Notes: generated by a model from the letters alone, not told the origin. Counted from the first letter of the stretch, positions 34,690 through 49,087 are shown. The stretch: DNA of 64,000 nt from Solen grandis (GCA_021229015.1 CM037789.1:33120346-33184345), one strand, 5' to 3'. Numbers and translations are program-made.

Positions 34690-36020
34690 TGTCACGTGGT
34701 TATGACGTCATGAATATTAAAGCAAGAATTATTTTAAAAATTCATATAAAATCGCCAATTAGATCAATGAACTTAAGCTTTTCAAAAATGTCGAAAATTA
34801 GTACGTTCATAAGGGTTTGAAAATTTGAAGTTATTACGTCATCAAACATGGCAAATATTCATGTTTGATGGAACGCTTACTTGAAAATGTGAAAACAAAC
34901 CTGTTCACATTCTCGAATATATTTTTTTCTGGATTAATAGAATGTTAGCTAATCATGTCCTTCCAAAACAGATACTTTTCTTTAGTCACTTGATTTTGCC
35001 GTGGTTGAAATATTAAAATCATTCATTTAAATACGTATTCGCGCTTCAGCGTCATGAGTATTGTGGCAATCTAAAGCATACCTTAAGGAATTTATGTTGT
35101 GTCACTTGTTTATGACAACATTGATTTGTAAGCAAAATACATTTAAAAAAAACATAAGATTGGACATATTAACTTTAAATAAGTAATATTGCCGTGCCTT
35201 GACATGCGCAGAAAATTTCAAGTGAGTACGTTATCAAACATGACCTATTCATGTTTTTCTTTATAGGGCTAATTCATGAAAATATATTAATTTGAAGAAA
35301 GAAATGAAAGCGGTCATTGGGTTGGTTGAGCAAGATCCGATTGTTCTTTTGCAGGAAAGAGTGCCTGCGTTGAATAGTGAATTGTGGTACATTTTTTCTA
35401 AAAGAGTCGCATTTACGATGAATTAGTAAAATTATACTAGAGCCAGAAAACCTATAAGGATAACTTATTGCATTTGCTTTCACGGCTTTCTACAAACCTT
35501 AAGAAAATGACAAATACATGTAGATCTACCTATTGATTTTTTATGTTTTCTAAATGTTTAACGGTTTCTTTTTCTAAATCTGTAAAAATAAGCAAATATA
35601 TAAAGCAAATGAATTGTTGAAAGTTTCAAGACGTTTATAACGTTAATTACATAGAAATAAGAAAGTATTTTCATAATTTTGCTTACACCTCTGCCTTTGT
35701 TTCTATCTAATTTTGCAAATGTAAAACTCAATCAATTTAAAGGTTGAAAGTCATGGATTTAAAAAAAAAATTGGTTTTAGTATTTTTTTCGTCATGATAG
35801 TAAACTGTTGCGTAATCAAATAAGGTCCATATATATGCTTTCTCAATATCTTCCTAAGAAGATGAAAATGAAAAAAATAAAAAATAAATAAAGCTTAATT
35901 TTGAACATAAGTATATATTTATGATAATGATGATTTACGTATTGAATTAAACATTATTAGCCAACATTATTCCATTTCTTTGTATTAACTTATATATTCA
36001 ATACCTTTGAAATAAGCAAA

Positions 36021-36062
36021 CGGAAAGCCGCTTCGTTTGTATCTTAAACAAACGACTTCTAG
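36021..36062 (+). other. Family-1 3' terminus: inverted repeat, hairpin and CTAG
   Basis: CGGAAAGCCG, then a 7-bp stem hairpin (loop ATCTTAA), four bases ACTT and CTAG, followed by T. The same arrangement is readable at 47425-47468 and 53073-53115. Confidence 0.85.
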
Positions 36063-38938
36063 TTATTATTATTATTATTATTCCTTTTTTTCCAACCAAA
36101 TCTAAGAGTTAATTTCGGTAAGTTGTCAGTGTCTAAGCAACATGAAAATTAAATTGCCTCGACAAAAACTTATAAATTTTTTAATTCAATAATTTTTAAT
36201 TTTCAATGACGTCAATTGACGTCAGACTTGACGTCAGCTTCAAAAGTTTGTTCGCGCTCTGGAGCCTTTATTTTTTGATATTTTATCTTGATATTTTCAC
36301 AGAAGATGTATATTATGATGTAGATGTGCACCTTATCTTTCAAATTTTTAAATTCGAAAAAATTAAGAATTTATGGCAAAACCGAGTTTCGAACTTTGGT
36401 CCTAAAAATATTATTTAATGTTACAAAGGCTACTGATGAGATAGAAGCATGAAAATTGGACACTTATGGCCCGGCCGAGTTTCGAACTTTGATGAATTTT
36501 TCTCTCCCTCGGCATAAAAACATTTTGAGTCAATTTTTTAAAATGAAATTGAAATTGCGCGAAAAAAAAAAAAATTTTTTTAAATACATTAAAATCTTTT
36601 AAAAAATTTTCTTTGGGCCCCCATGACGTCAATTTAAGTCAGCAAAAAAATTTTTTTTGCCCGCTCTAGGCCTTCAATATACCCCCAAAAATTTTTTTAA
36701 ATTTTTTAAAAAAAAGATGTAATTGGAAGGTAGATGCCCCCTTTGGCATTCAAAACCAAATTAAAAATTAAATTTTATGGCAAACCGATTTTAAAAAATT
36801 TTTTGGGGAAAAAAAAATTTTAAATTTAAATGTTAAAACCCCCCCCTTTTATGTTTCCCCCAACATGAAAATTGGACACACATCGGCATAGAATTTACTT
36901 TTCTTTTTCTGAATGAATTTCTCTTTATTTATGTGGTTTGACGTCATCAAAAAGAAAAAAAAAAATTTTTTTAAAAAAGTTTTCTTTCGCTTCGTTATCA
37001 TGTTTTTTAAAGTCAAAAAAAATTATTTTTTCCAAATTGATAGAGTTAAAATTGAAGTGATGCATACTGCAAAAATGTTTTTTTTTGTCACGGTTTAAAA
37101 AAACGAAAAGCATACTTAAACAAAAATTTTAAAATTTAAAAAAAAAAAAATTTTCCCCAAAATTAGACCAATAAATTTTTAAAATTTTAAAAAATTAGAA
37201 ACTTAGTACTTTAAAAGGTTTTTGAAAATTTCAAGGGGAAAAAGACATAAAATTTTTGCAGTTTTTCTTTTTTGGGGGGGAACCCCCTACAAAAAAATTT
37301 TGGGAAAAACAAACCTGTTCGCATTCTCGAAAAATTTTTTTTCCCTTTTTTAAAAGAACGTTAGCTAACATGCCCCTTGAAAAAAAATTTTTTTTTCTTT
37401 ATCTTTTTTTTTTTTGACGCCCTCAAAAAAAAAAAAAAATTTTTTCATTTCAATACGTATTCGCCCCCCAGCGTCAGGGGGAAATTGATGCCAACCCTTA
37501 AGCAAAACCTTAAAAAAAATTTTAAAAGTTGTTAAAAACTTTTTTAAAAAACCTTTTTATTTGTAAGCAAAATTTTTTTAAAAAAAAGATAAAAAAATTG
37601 TATTATAACTTTAAATAAGTAATAAAACCAAAAACCAAAAAAAAACCAAAAGCCCCGAAAAGGGGCCATAAAATTTTTAAAAATGAAATTTTCCTTTTTT
37701 TTTAAAAAAAAGGGGTTTTTTTTCATGTTTTTTTGAAAAAAAGGCCAAAAAAAATTTTAAAATTAAAAAATCTTAAATTTTTTTTCCCGAAAGTTTTAAA
37801 AATTTTTGGTTTTTAAAATTGGGGAAAAGGGTTGGGGAAAAAAATAAAAATTTTTTTTTGCAGGAGGGGAAGGGTTTTGGGGTTTTAAATGGAAAATTTT
37901 TTACTTTTGGGGGGGAAAATTTGGGGCGAAATTTTTTCGTTTTAAATTTGTATTTAATTTTAAAAAAAAAAAGGGGCCCAAACCCCCTTTCCCGGGTACC
38001 CCTTAAAAAAAAAATTTTGGCCTTAAAAAAAACTTTCTTTTTTTTAAAAATTTTTAAGGGGAAAAATTACAAATTCCCTTATTTTTTTTCTACTTTGAAA
38101 TTTGGGGTTTTCCCCAAATTTTTTTTCGGTTTCTTTTCCTAAAACTTTTTTAAAAAAAAATTTTAAATTTAAACAAAAAAATTTTCCCAAAACCCAAAAA
38201 AGTGAAAGTTTTTTAAAACTTTTGAAATTTTTAAAAACCCTAAAAATAAAACTTTTATTTCTTTAAAAATTTTTTTTAAAAACCCCCCCCCCTTTTTTTT
38301 TCCCCTTCAAAATTTTTCAAATGGGGAAAACCCCCAATCAATTAAAAAAGGTTTTAAAAAAAAATTTTTGAAATTTTTTAAAATTAAAATTTTTTTTTTT
38401 TTTTTAAAAAATTTTTTAAAATTTTGGGGGGACAAAATTTTAAAAAAAAAAAAAACCCCTTTTAAAAAACCATTAAAGCTTTCTTACAAAAGGAAAAAAA
38501 AATTTTAAATTTTTAAAAAATTTAAAAAAAAACGTTTAAAAAACGTAAAAAAAAAAAAATTCGAAAAATTTTTTTAAACCCCAAAAATTTTTTTCCTTTT
38601 TTAAAAATTTTATTGGCTTTTTTTTTTTTTTTTTTTTTAAAATGTTTTAAAAAGGGGTTTCTTTTAAAAAATTTTAAACCCAAAATTTTTGCTTTCTTTT
38701 ATCTTTTTAAAAAAAAAAAATGAAAAAAAAAAAAATTTTTTTAAAAATATTTTGAACCCACAAAAGGGGGAAAAAATTTAAGGGGAAAAAAAATATCCTT
38801 TTTAAATCAAACAAATTAAAATTTTTTTTCCTTTTTTTTTTTGGGGATAATTTTTTTTTTTAAATTTTTTTAAAATTTAAAAAAAGGGGGAAAGGGGGCC
38901 CCTTCGTTTTTTTTCTTAAAAAAACAGGGGTTCCCAGG
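36063..38938 (+). mobile_element. Family-1 element copy 2, mostly corrupted
   Basis: Begins directly after the CTAG of the previous copy with (TTA)n and CCTTTTTTTCCAACC, and repeats TGACGTCA motifs at 36206-36240. Beyond about 36.5 kb the bases are corrupted, but CCTTCG...CCAGG at 38901-38938 corresponds to the 3' end. The right boundary is approximate. Confidence 0.5.
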
Positions 38939-38946
38939 TTTTTTTT

Positions 38947-41900
38947 TACGGCCCGAAACTAGGGAAAACTTTTTAAAAGGTTTTTTTATGTTTTTTTTTT
39001 AAAAATTTTTCCCCCAAAAAATTGGGGGGAAAAAAATGGTTTTTTATTTTTTTTTTTTCTTAAAATTTGGGGGTTAACCCAAACCCTTTTCCCGGGAAAA
39101 ACTTTTGGGGTTTGGGGTTGGGAAATTTTTTAAAAATTATTTTTTTAAATTTTTTTTCCCCAACCAACTTTTAAGGATTTAAATTTTTTGGAAAGTTGGG
39201 GGGGGTCTAAAAAAAAAAAAAATTTTTAAATTTCGTTGAAAAAACCCTTTAAAAATTTTTTAAAATTTTAAAAATTTTTTTAAAATTTTCCCCCTTTTTT
39301 AATTTGGGGAAGTCGGCTTGACGTAGTTTCAAAAATTTTTTTTTCGCGTCTGGAGTTTTTTTTTTAAAAATTTTTTTTAAAAATATTTTAGGGGGAAGGG
39401 GGGAGGGAAAATTATGTGTAAAGGGTTGATTTTTTAAAAATTTTTAAACGAAAAAAAAAGGGGAAATTTCAAAAAAAACGTTTTGAATTTGGAAATTTTT
39501 AAAATTTTAAAAATTGCCCAAAAGGGTTTTAAAAAAAGGTTTTTGCGGGAAAGGGGAAAATTGAAACATTCCCCCGGGAAAAATTTCTTTTCTCTAAAAA
39601 TTTTTTTAGTCCGGGTTTTTGGGCAAACTTTTAATCAAAATAAAAATTTTTTTCCCAAAGTTTTTTTCCCCCTTTCGGGAACCCATACATTTTTTTTTCT
39701 TTAATGAAATTAAATTTTGGCAGGTAAAAAATTTTTTTTATTCATAATTTATTTTCTTTTTTCTTTGGCTGTAAAAACCCCAAAATTTTTTAAAAGGTCA
39801 TCTAAAAATTTTGGGTTTTGGTTCTTTAACCTTAATTTTTGGGCCGGGTTATTTTAAAAATTTTTAAAAAAAATTTAAATTTTATTTTTAAAAAGATGCC
39901 TTTTTTTGGGGGAAATTCAAATTAAAATTCGAAAAGTAAATTTTTAGGAAAAAAAAATTTCAAACCTTGAAAAAAATTTAAAATTTTTAAATTTTTTAAA
40001 AACCCCCCCCCTTTAATTTTTTAGACAAATAAAATTTTGGACCCCCTTTTTATTTTTTTTTCCCCGAAAAAATTTTTCCTTTTTAAAAAAATTTAAAAAA
40101 ATTTTTCCCCCCCAAAAAAAAAAACCAAAAAAACTTTTTTCCCCTTTTTTAAAGATTTGTTTTTGCTCAAATATCAGAAATTTTTTTGTAAATTTAAATT
40201 AAACCCCTTTTTAAATTTTTTGAAAGGGGAATTTAAAAATTTTAAATAAAGCTTACGCAAGAATTTTTTTTAAACCCCGAGTTAGGAGTCAAAAAATTTT
40301 TTAAAAACTTTTTTTTTTGAAAAATCAAAAAAAAGGGGGTTTTAACCAAAAAAAAAACCCCTTTTAAAAAATTTTTAAAACTTTTTAAAAGGGCCCCCCA
40401 AAAAAAATTTCCCCAAGTAAAAAAGGGTTTTTTCCGGGCGTTAAAAAATTTAAAAAGGGAAGGGCCCCCCCTTTTTGGGGAAAAAAAGGGGGAAAACAAA
40501 CCTTTGGCCATTCTAAAATTTTTTTAAAAATTTAAATTTTTTTTAATTGAACACCCTTTTAAAAAAAGATTTTTTTCCCCTTACCCTTTGTTTTTAGTCG
40601 TCAAAATAAAAAAAAAAATTTCCAAAACGTATTCGCGCCCACCCCCCATAAAAAAAATTTTTAAAAAAATTTTCTTCCCCCAAACCCCCTTAAAATTAAA
40701 AAATTTATTTGGGGTTTGTAAAAATTTGTTTAGACAACATTGTTTTTGAAACCCCAAAAAAATTTTTTAAAAAAAAAAAAGGGAATTTTTTATTTTAAAC
40801 CCTTTAAATAAGTTAATCCCGTCCTTAAATGCCAAAAAAGTAAAAACATTCAATATTCGTAAAACTGATATTTTTTAAAAGGGGGTAAAATTTTTAAACC
40901 CCCAGGGAAAACTAAAAGGGGTTGAAAAAAAAATTTTTTAACCCCCTTGGGTTTTTTGGGACCAAGACCGATTTTTCTTCGTTTAAAATGCCTTTGAATA
41001 TAATTTTTGGGGGATACGTTTTTGATAAATGATTCTTTTTTTTAAAACGTTTGAATTTATAAGATTTTTACTAAGGGGGAAAACCCCTTCCCCCGGAAAC
41101 CCCCAAATTGCGTTTCCAAACCCTTTTTTTTAACTGAAAACCAAAGAAAAAGGCAAATACTGAATTTTTCCACCTTTTTTTATTTTTCCCCAAATTTTTA
41201 AAACGGTTTTTTTTTTTTACCTCTAAAAAAAACCCCCAAAAATTATCCAAAGACAAAAATATTTAAAAGGGGTTTTTTAGGTTTTTAAAAACCCTTAAAC
41301 TCAAAAAAAAAACCCCTTTTTTTTTTTTTTAAATTTTGTTTAAAACCCCCTTTTTCTGTTGTTCCCCCCCAAATTTTTTGGGGAAATTTTAAAATTTTAT
41401 CAAAATTTAAAGGAAACCCAAAGAATTTCCCCCTTTTAAAAAAAAATTTTTTAAAATTTCCCCTTTTTTAAAATTTTTTATTGGTAAAATTTCCCCAAAA
41501 AATTTCTTTTAAAGGGCCCTTGTTCAAAAAAAGGGGTTTAAAAAAAAGGAAAAAAAAAAAAATAAAAGGAATTTAAAGAGAAAAAAAAAATTTTTGGGGA
41601 TTTATTTTTAAAAATTCCCCCTTTTGTTTTTTTTTATTTTTTTTTTTATTTTTTTTCCCCAAAATTTTTTAAAGGGGGGGTTGAAAAATTTTAAAAAAAA
41701 AGACCTTTTTTAAAACCTTTTAAATTTTGGGGGAAAAAGAAAATGAAATAAAAACAATTTAAATTTTTTTGGGTTGAACTTTCCCCCTAATATTATTTAA
41801 AAAAAGTGTTTTCCTTTTTAAAACCCCAACTTTTGGGGGTTGCAAAAATTAAAATTCCTTAAAAATTTTTGGGTATTAATTTTAAAATTTTTAAAAACCC

Positions 41901-41963
41901 TTTAAAAAAATAAAAAACGGAAATCCGTTTCGTTTTTGTTTTTCAAAAAACCCCAAACCCCGG
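38947..41963 (+). mobile_element. Family-1 element copy 3, corrupted
   Basis: Starts with a recognisable damaged 5' hairpin unit (ACGGCCCGAAACTAGGGAAA near 38948) and a GACGT..CGCG..CTGGAG stretch near 39.32 kb. Ends near ACGGAAATCCGTTTCGTT at 41917. Boundaries approximate. Confidence 0.4.
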
Positions 41964-44900
41964 GCTTAAAAGGTTCCCCCTTTTTAATAAAAAATTTTCT
42001 TTTTTTTCCCAAAACCTTTTTAAAAAAATTTTAATTTAATTTTTCCCAAAAATTTCCCAAGGGCCATAAAAATTTAAAAATTTTCTGGGACAAAAAGTAA
42101 AAATTTTTAAAAAATTCCCAAAAAATTTTAATTTTTCAAAAAAAACCCCCTTGCCCCAAAAAGAAACCCCCTTTAAAGCTTAAAACGGTTGGGGGGCCCC
42201 CCTAAGAGTAAAAACCTTTTAAAAATTTTCTTGAAATTTTACAGTAGGATTAAAATTTTTAGGGTGGTTTTCACCCTGCAATTTAAAATTCAAAAATTTG
42301 AAAAAAAGAATTTTAAAGGAAAAACCCAAGTTTCAATTTAGGCCCAAAAATTTAATTTTAAATGTTTTCCCAAGGGAACCAAAATTAAAATTAAAGAAAT
42401 AAAAATTTTGGACAGCTTTTTTTAACGCCATAGAGTCTTTTTCCAACTATTTTTAAAGGATTTTTTCTTGTCAAGGTGATTAGACACGTTTTTAAAAAGG
42501 CCAAAAAAACAATTTTTAAAATTTAAAATTTATTTCCCGCCCTCTTTAATAAATTTTCCTAATCTTTTAAAATTTGTAGTACCCGAAAAAAATTTTAAAA
42601 TTAAAAATAAAATTCCAATTTTTTTTTAAAAAAGCCCTTTTTTTTAAAGTCAGATTTGCGTAAAACCCCTTAAAAGTTTTTTGGCCCCAAGGTTTCCAAT
42701 TTGGCCCATTTTAAAATTTATATTTCCCCAGAAAAAATTTTTAATTTAATGTTATTTGCCACATTAAAAATTCAAATTTTAAAATTTCGGTTTAAAATAA
42801 TACCATTTCAAAACCCAAGATTTGTCTTCCCCAAAATTTAATTTAAATGTTAAAAAGAATGCTATAAACTTTGAAAATTTTGGACCGAAATTTAATCGGC
42901 CTAAGGTCTCTTTAAAATTTTTAAAAAGGATTTTTCTAGTTTAAACGGGTTTTGACTCAGGGGGAAAAAGACAAAAACAATTTTTCAAAAAATTTATTTC
43001 CACTTACAAACATTTAAACTAATCTTTTGGAAAATTGTGAACATTAAAATCCTTAAAATTTTTTTAAATTCATTTTTTTTTTTTTATTTTTTACCTTTAA
43101 CCCGGGTTTTCAAAAATTTGGTTTTAAAAAATTTTTTTCGCGATTTGTTTTCTTTTTGGGGGGGCCGATTTTTTGAAAAATTTTCAAAAGGGGGTTGGTA
43201 TTTTTAAATTGGGGGGTTTTTTTTCCCCTTTTTTGGATTAAATTTCCCAATTCGAAAAAATAAGTTTATGGCAAAATTTAGGAAATTCCCCAAACTTTGG
43301 GTTTTTTAAATTATTTTTAAAATGTTACAAACCCACCTGGGGTTAAAGGGGGGAAGGGGATGAAAAAGGATGCATAGGGCTTTGGGGGAATTTTTTACAT
43401 TGGAACTTATTCGAAAGTTATTTTCAGGGGGCCCCGGGAAGGGGGAGGTCATTTTTTTTTAAAAGGGGGAACAAAAAGGGCAATTTCCTAACAATTTTTT
43501 TGGTCTGGTTAAAAATGGAATTTTAAATTACCCATTTTGGGGGAAATCTTGGTTGTGGTTTTAAAATTGATAAGCTTTAATTGCTTTTTTATTTGATTTG
43601 ACGTTTTTAAAAGAGTCATAAATAAAAAACCGAAAATTTAAAAATTCAAATAAAATGCCAAATTTGGGGGGATCAATTTGGATAAAAATTTTTTTTCAAA
43701 AATGCGAAAATTTGAAAGTTTTTAAGGGATTAAAAATTTTAAGTTATTTTTTAAAACTGGCAATATTAATTTTAGATAAACCCTTTTTAAAAAAATTTTG
43801 AAAAACAAATTTGTTAAAAATTTCTGGCCCCAAAATTTTTTTTTATTAAAGAATTTTCCCTTTAATCTTTTTCCTTTAAAACAAAAATTTTTCCTTTGGG
43901 TCAACCTTTAATTTTTCCCGGGTTAAATTTAAAAATATTAATAAAAACTATTCCGCGCTTTTAAAGGTTTTCATGATAAGTTCTTTTTTAAAGCATTTTC
44001 ATGAAATTAAATTTTTGTTCACTTTTTTTTTAATGACCAACACGAATTTGGATTTTAAGGGCCTTCAAAAAAAGGGAACCCCATAAGAGTACAATTAATT
44101 TAAAAAAGGTTATTGGGCCGAGTTTTACATGCAAAAAGTTCAGGTAAATTAGGTTAAAAATTGCCCCCAATTATCCTTTTTTTAATGGCTTTTAAAGGGA
44201 AAATAAATTAATTTGAATAAAAAAATAAAGGAATTTGGGTTTGGGGAAGAAAGATCCAATTTTAAATTAGGCGGGTCCTGTTAAAATGAAATTTTTGGAA
44301 CATTTTTTTTTTAATTTTTAAAAAGTGGGGTTTTAACATAATTGGGGAAAATATATTTAGGTTTAAAAATAAATGTAAACTTTTTGGGGGGTTTTTTTTC
44401 TTTGAGGCTTTTTTTTCAAATTTTAAAAAAAGGGGCAAATCACTGAAAGTTCTACCTATTAATTTTTTAATTTTTTAAATTTTAAAGGTGCATTTTTAAA
44501 TTATTTTTAAAAATTTTAAAAATTTATTTAAACAAATGTTGTTGGAAATTTTTAAGGGCTTTAAAAATTCGTTAAATTTAAAATTTAAAATAAAAAAGGG
44601 TTTTTTCAATTTTTAACACCTTGCCTTTTTTTTATTAAATTTGCTGTAAAATAAAAATTTAAAATGAAAATCGGGTTTTAAAATTTTTTTATTTTCTTTT
44701 TTAAAATTTCTTTTTTTTGGTTAAATTTGCAATGGGAAATTTTTGTTAAGTTAAATTTAATAAATAACGAAAAAAAAGGAAATTTTTTAAGAATAAAAAA
44801 CCCTTTTAAAAATTGAATTTTAAAACTAAAAAAAAAATTTATTTTAAATTTTTTTTTTTTTTCCATTTTGTAAATGTTGCGTAAAATTTAAGGTCCCAAA

Positions 44901-45150
44901 AATTGTTTTCCAAATTTTTCCCCCAAAAAGTCAAAAGGGGAAAAAAATTCAAAAAAAAAAGTTCCTTTTAAACAAAAAGGTTTAATTGGGTTTTAAGTTT
45001 TTAATGTTTGATTTAAACTTAAAGAAAAAACTTTTACCCCACTTAATTTAATTTCGTTTTAACTGAAAAATATACAACACCTTTTGAAATTTTCCCCAAG
45101 GGAAACCCCCTTTGGGAAAAAAGTACCCCTTAAAAAAAACCACTTTTTTA
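41964..45150 (+). mobile_element. Family-1 element copy 4, corrupted
   Basis: Traces of the CCAAGGGCCATAAAAATT start (compare 33.22 kb) and of three internal repeat units near 42.13, 42.64 and 43.09 kb. The end is guessed from a damaged 3' terminus near 45.10-45.15 kb followed by TTCTTCTTCTT. Boundaries approximate. Confidence 0.35.
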
Positions 45151-45583
45151 TTTCTAATTTTTTAAAATAATTTTTCTTCTTCTTCTTAAACCCAAATTTT
45201 TGGTTTTTCATTTTAAAAAGTTTGCCAAAAAAAAAAAAACCAAGTTTAGGGGAAAATTAAAAATATCACAAAAAAATTAAAATTTTTTTAAAAAAAAAAA
45301 ATAATATTTAATTTTAAATTTTTACTCAATTTGAAAAAATTTTAAGTCAATTTAAAAGTTTTTCCCTTTCAAAAAAAAAAAAATTTTTTTAATTTTTCAA
45401 TTAAAATTAAAAAATTTTTCAAAAATTTAAATTTTAAAAGTTGTTTTGAAAACCCTGGCATTAAAAAAATTTTTTTGAAAATATGGGGGAGTTTTTAATG
45501 GCAAAAAAAAGGGATACGAAATTTTAAAGGCCCTAATTTTTTTTTTATTTCAAAACCCCCTCTGAAAGGGTTTTTAAATTTTA

Positions 45584-45627
<44 letters not shown>

Positions 45628-47468
45628 GACCCCCAAAAAAAAAATTATAAACGTCCCCATAAAAAAAAAAAAAACAACCCCTTTTTAAAACATTTTTTAT
45701 AACAAAACAAACACTCCAACTTTTAAAATTTGAATTTAGCAAAAACCCCCTTTTAAAATTAAAAATTTTTTCCCCCCTTTTTTTAAAACTTTCTGCGAAA
45801 AATGACTTCAAAAAATCATTTTAAAAATTTTTCGCTTTCCCCAAAAAGTCAATTCGGGAAGTTTTTAAGTTTTTTAAAAGATTTTAATGAAAAATTTTCC
45901 CCCTCTTTCCAAATTTCCCACTTTTTGAAAATATTCAAAAACCTGGAAAACCCAAATTTGAACAAAGGTCCTAAAATTGGATTTTAAGTAAAAACCCCCT
46001 TTTAAAAGCTTAAAACAAAAAATTAAGTTCCGGTTTGAAAATCTTTTTTTTTTTTTTTTGGGTTTTTTTTTTTAAGTCCGGGGAAAATGACGTCTAAAAA
46101 GGGAAAATCCCCCAACCCTTTTTTAAAAAATTTATTTCCCTCTGATCCAAGGAAAAATTTTGATAATTTTCCCGAAAATGTTTTTGGTTAGTTTTCAAAA
46201 AAAATTTTAAAACCCCTTTTTAAAAATTTTTTTTTTTTTCAAAAAAATTTTTAAAATTTTAAATAAATAAATTTTGTTCGGCCTGAGTTTTCAAATTTTG
46301 GTCCCAAAAAATTTTAAAATTTTAAAAAAAGAAGCCGAAAAAGAAAGGCCCCCCCCAAAAAAAACCAAACCCCAAAAAGTAAACAAAAAGTTTTAAAAAA
46401 AACCCCCAAAAGAAAAAAAAAACCCAGGCCCCCCAAAAAAAACAAAAAAGAAAAAAGCCCCCCCTGATGGCTTTAAAAAGCATGAAAAAAGGAATAAAAT
46501 TTTGGGCATGGAGGTTACATTCTTTTTTTTTAAGGGTTTTTCTTTTACGTCACGGGGTTTTAACGTAAAAAAAAGGGACAAAAACCCAATTTTAAAAACA
46601 TTTCTCTTGCTCGGTAAATGAATTTTTTTGAATCAGTTTTAAAATTGAAATCTTGAGAATTTAAAGGGAGTTTTTAAAATTTGGAAGTGATGCATACTGC
46701 AATTTTGGGGGAATTGTCCACGTGTTTTTTTGGGACGTCAAAATTTACCAAAACCAAAAATTTTTTTAAAAATTCAATAAAATGGGGCCAAAAATTAAAT
46801 TCGGGTGCTTTAAACTTTTAAAAATTTGTCGAAAATTATACTTTCATAATTTTTTAAAAAATTTAAAGTTTTTAAACCCTCAAACAGGCAGATATTCATT
46901 TTTTATGGAACGCTTTTTTAAAAATTTTTGAAAAAAAACCCGTTCACATTCCCGAATCCCTTTTTTTTCTGGTTTAAAAAAGAATGTTAGCTAACCCATG
47001 TCCACCCAAAAACCCCAATACTTTCCCTTTAGTCACAAAAATTTTGGGCCGGGGTTAAAAATTTTAAAAATCATTTTTTTTTAAATACGAAATTCCGCTT
47101 CACCCCATGAGTATTGTGGCAACTAAAGCATCCTTTAAAGGAAATTTTTTATGTCTTTCACTTTTTTTATGACAACATTGATTTGAAAAGAAAAATACTT
47201 TAAATAATCAAATAATGTCCATAAATAGGGTTTTCTCAATTTTCTTCCCAAGAAGATAAAAAATAAAAAAAAAAAAAAAAAAATAAAGCAAAATTTTGAA
47301 CATAAGTATGAAATTTTAATGAAAAATTAATGTTTTACGAAATTAAAATTTAAAACCCAAATTAGCCAACCCTTTCCCATTTCTTTTTTAATTTATTTTA
47401 AACAACACCTTTAAAAATAAGCAAACGGAAAGCCGTTTCGTTTGTATTTTAAACAAAGGGACTTCTAG
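45151..47468 (+). mobile_element. Family-1 element copy 5, partly readable
   Basis: The right half (46.5-47.47 kb) is largely legible and matches 34.5-36.06 kb with an internal shortening. The 3' end is clear: AAACGGAAAGCCG, TTTCGTTTGT...AAACAAA, CTAG at 47465-47468. Contains a 39-T run at about 45586-45624 that is probably artefactual. Confidence 0.5.
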
Positions 47469-49087
47469 TTATTACGGCTTTCCCCCAACCTGCGGAAAAC
47501 GTATAGGTTTTTTTTAGGGTTTAATTCATTATTATTTTATTATTATTCCCTTTTTTTTCCAAACCCAAAAATCTAAGATTTTAATTTGGGGAAAATTTGC
47601 AGTGCTAACAACATAAAAAATTAAAAATTGCCTCGAAAAAAAACCCTTAATAAATTTTTTAAAATTCAATAATTTTAATTTTCAATGCGTAAATTGACGT
47701 CAGACTTGACGCCCAGCTTCAAAATTTGTTCGCGCCGGGAGCCTTTTTTTTTTTGATATTTTATTTTAAAAATTTTCACAGAAAAATGTATTTTGATGTA
47801 GATGATCCCCTTTAACTTTCCAAATTTTTTAAAATTCGAAAAAATTAAAAATTTAAGGCAAAACCGTTTTTTCCCGAATTTTGGGCCCAAAAACTATTTT
47901 TTTTAATGTTAAAAAGGGCCCCTAAAGAATAGAACAAAAAAATTTGGGACAGTTTAAAAGGCCCAGAGGTCTACTTTCTTTTCTCTGAAAGATTTCCTTT
48001 TAAGTCAGGTTATGACGTTTTTTTTAATGGAAAAAAAATCCTTTTTTTTTAAAAATTTTTCCCTCCCTTTTGGCTCATACATTTGGGCAATTTAAATTAA
48101 AATTTGAAATTGCAGGATAAAAAATTTTTTTCTTTTTTAAAAAAACATTTTTCAATAAATTTTTCCAATTTTTCATTGGGCGCATATACGCAGTTTTAAC
48201 TCAGTTTAAAAAAGGGTTTTTCGCGCTTAGAGCCTTCAATATAGGCCCCATTAACTTAAAATTTTTTAACAAAAGTTTGTTTTTTTGGGATTTGATGCCC
48301 AAGTTTGGCATTCAAATTCCCAAAAATTCAAAAAGATTAAAAAATTTTATGGCAAAAACCGATTTCGAACTTTGGTCAAAAAAAAAATTTTAAAATTTTA
48401 CAAAGCCCCCTGATGCGTTACAAGCATAAAAATTTGGACAGCAAAACGGCAAAATTTTATTTTTCAAATTTTCTGAATAAATTTTCTTTTTATTTTGGTT
48501 ATGAGGGCATAAAAAAACCCAAAAAACATGTCCCTTTAAAGATTTCTTTCGCTCCGATATAAATTTATTTAAAGTAAAACTTAATTATATCTTCAAAATT
48601 GATAGATTTTTAAAATTAAAAGTGATGCAAACTGCAAAAAAAAATGTTTTTAAGGGTCACTTTGTTTTAAGACGCCCTTCTATTTTAAACTAAAATTAAA
48701 ATTTTAAAAAAACAAAAAAAATCCCCAAATTAGACCAATGAATTTAAAATTTTTTTAAAAAATGTAAAAAATTTAGAACGTTCAAAAGGGTCTTGAAAAT
48801 TTCAAGTGATTACCCCTCAAAAAAGGCAGTTAAAAAAGTTTTTGAGGAATCCCTACTTAAAAAAGTGAAAAAAAACCTGTTCGAAATTCCGAAGATATTT
48901 TTTTTTTCTGATTAATAGAACTTTAGCTGAACATGTCCTTGCAAAAAAGATATTTTTTTTTTAGCCCAACTTGTTTTGACGTCGCCCCAAAATATAAAAA
49001 ATTTTTAAATTCAATACTTTATTCGCGCTCCACGTGATGAAATTGATCCCAATTTTAAACATACCTTATAGTTTTAAGTTGTGTAAT

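Larger units (their letters stand above)
33154..36062 (+). mobile_element. Family-1 element, clean copy (about 2.9 kb)
   Basis: Starts after the hairpin units with a (TTA)n tract and CTTCTTCCAACC, and contains the 463-bp tandem repeats, then single-copy sequence. It ends at CGGAAAGCCG (36021-36030), hairpin CGTTTGT/ACAAACG (36034-36040 with 36048-36054), ACTT, CTAG (36059-36062), and a following T. CGGAAAGCCG is the reverse complement of CGGCTTTCCG in the 5' unit, a subterminal inverted repeat. No protein is encoded. The architecture resembles non-autonomous Helitron/Helentron elements; that assignment is inference. Confidence 0.65.
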
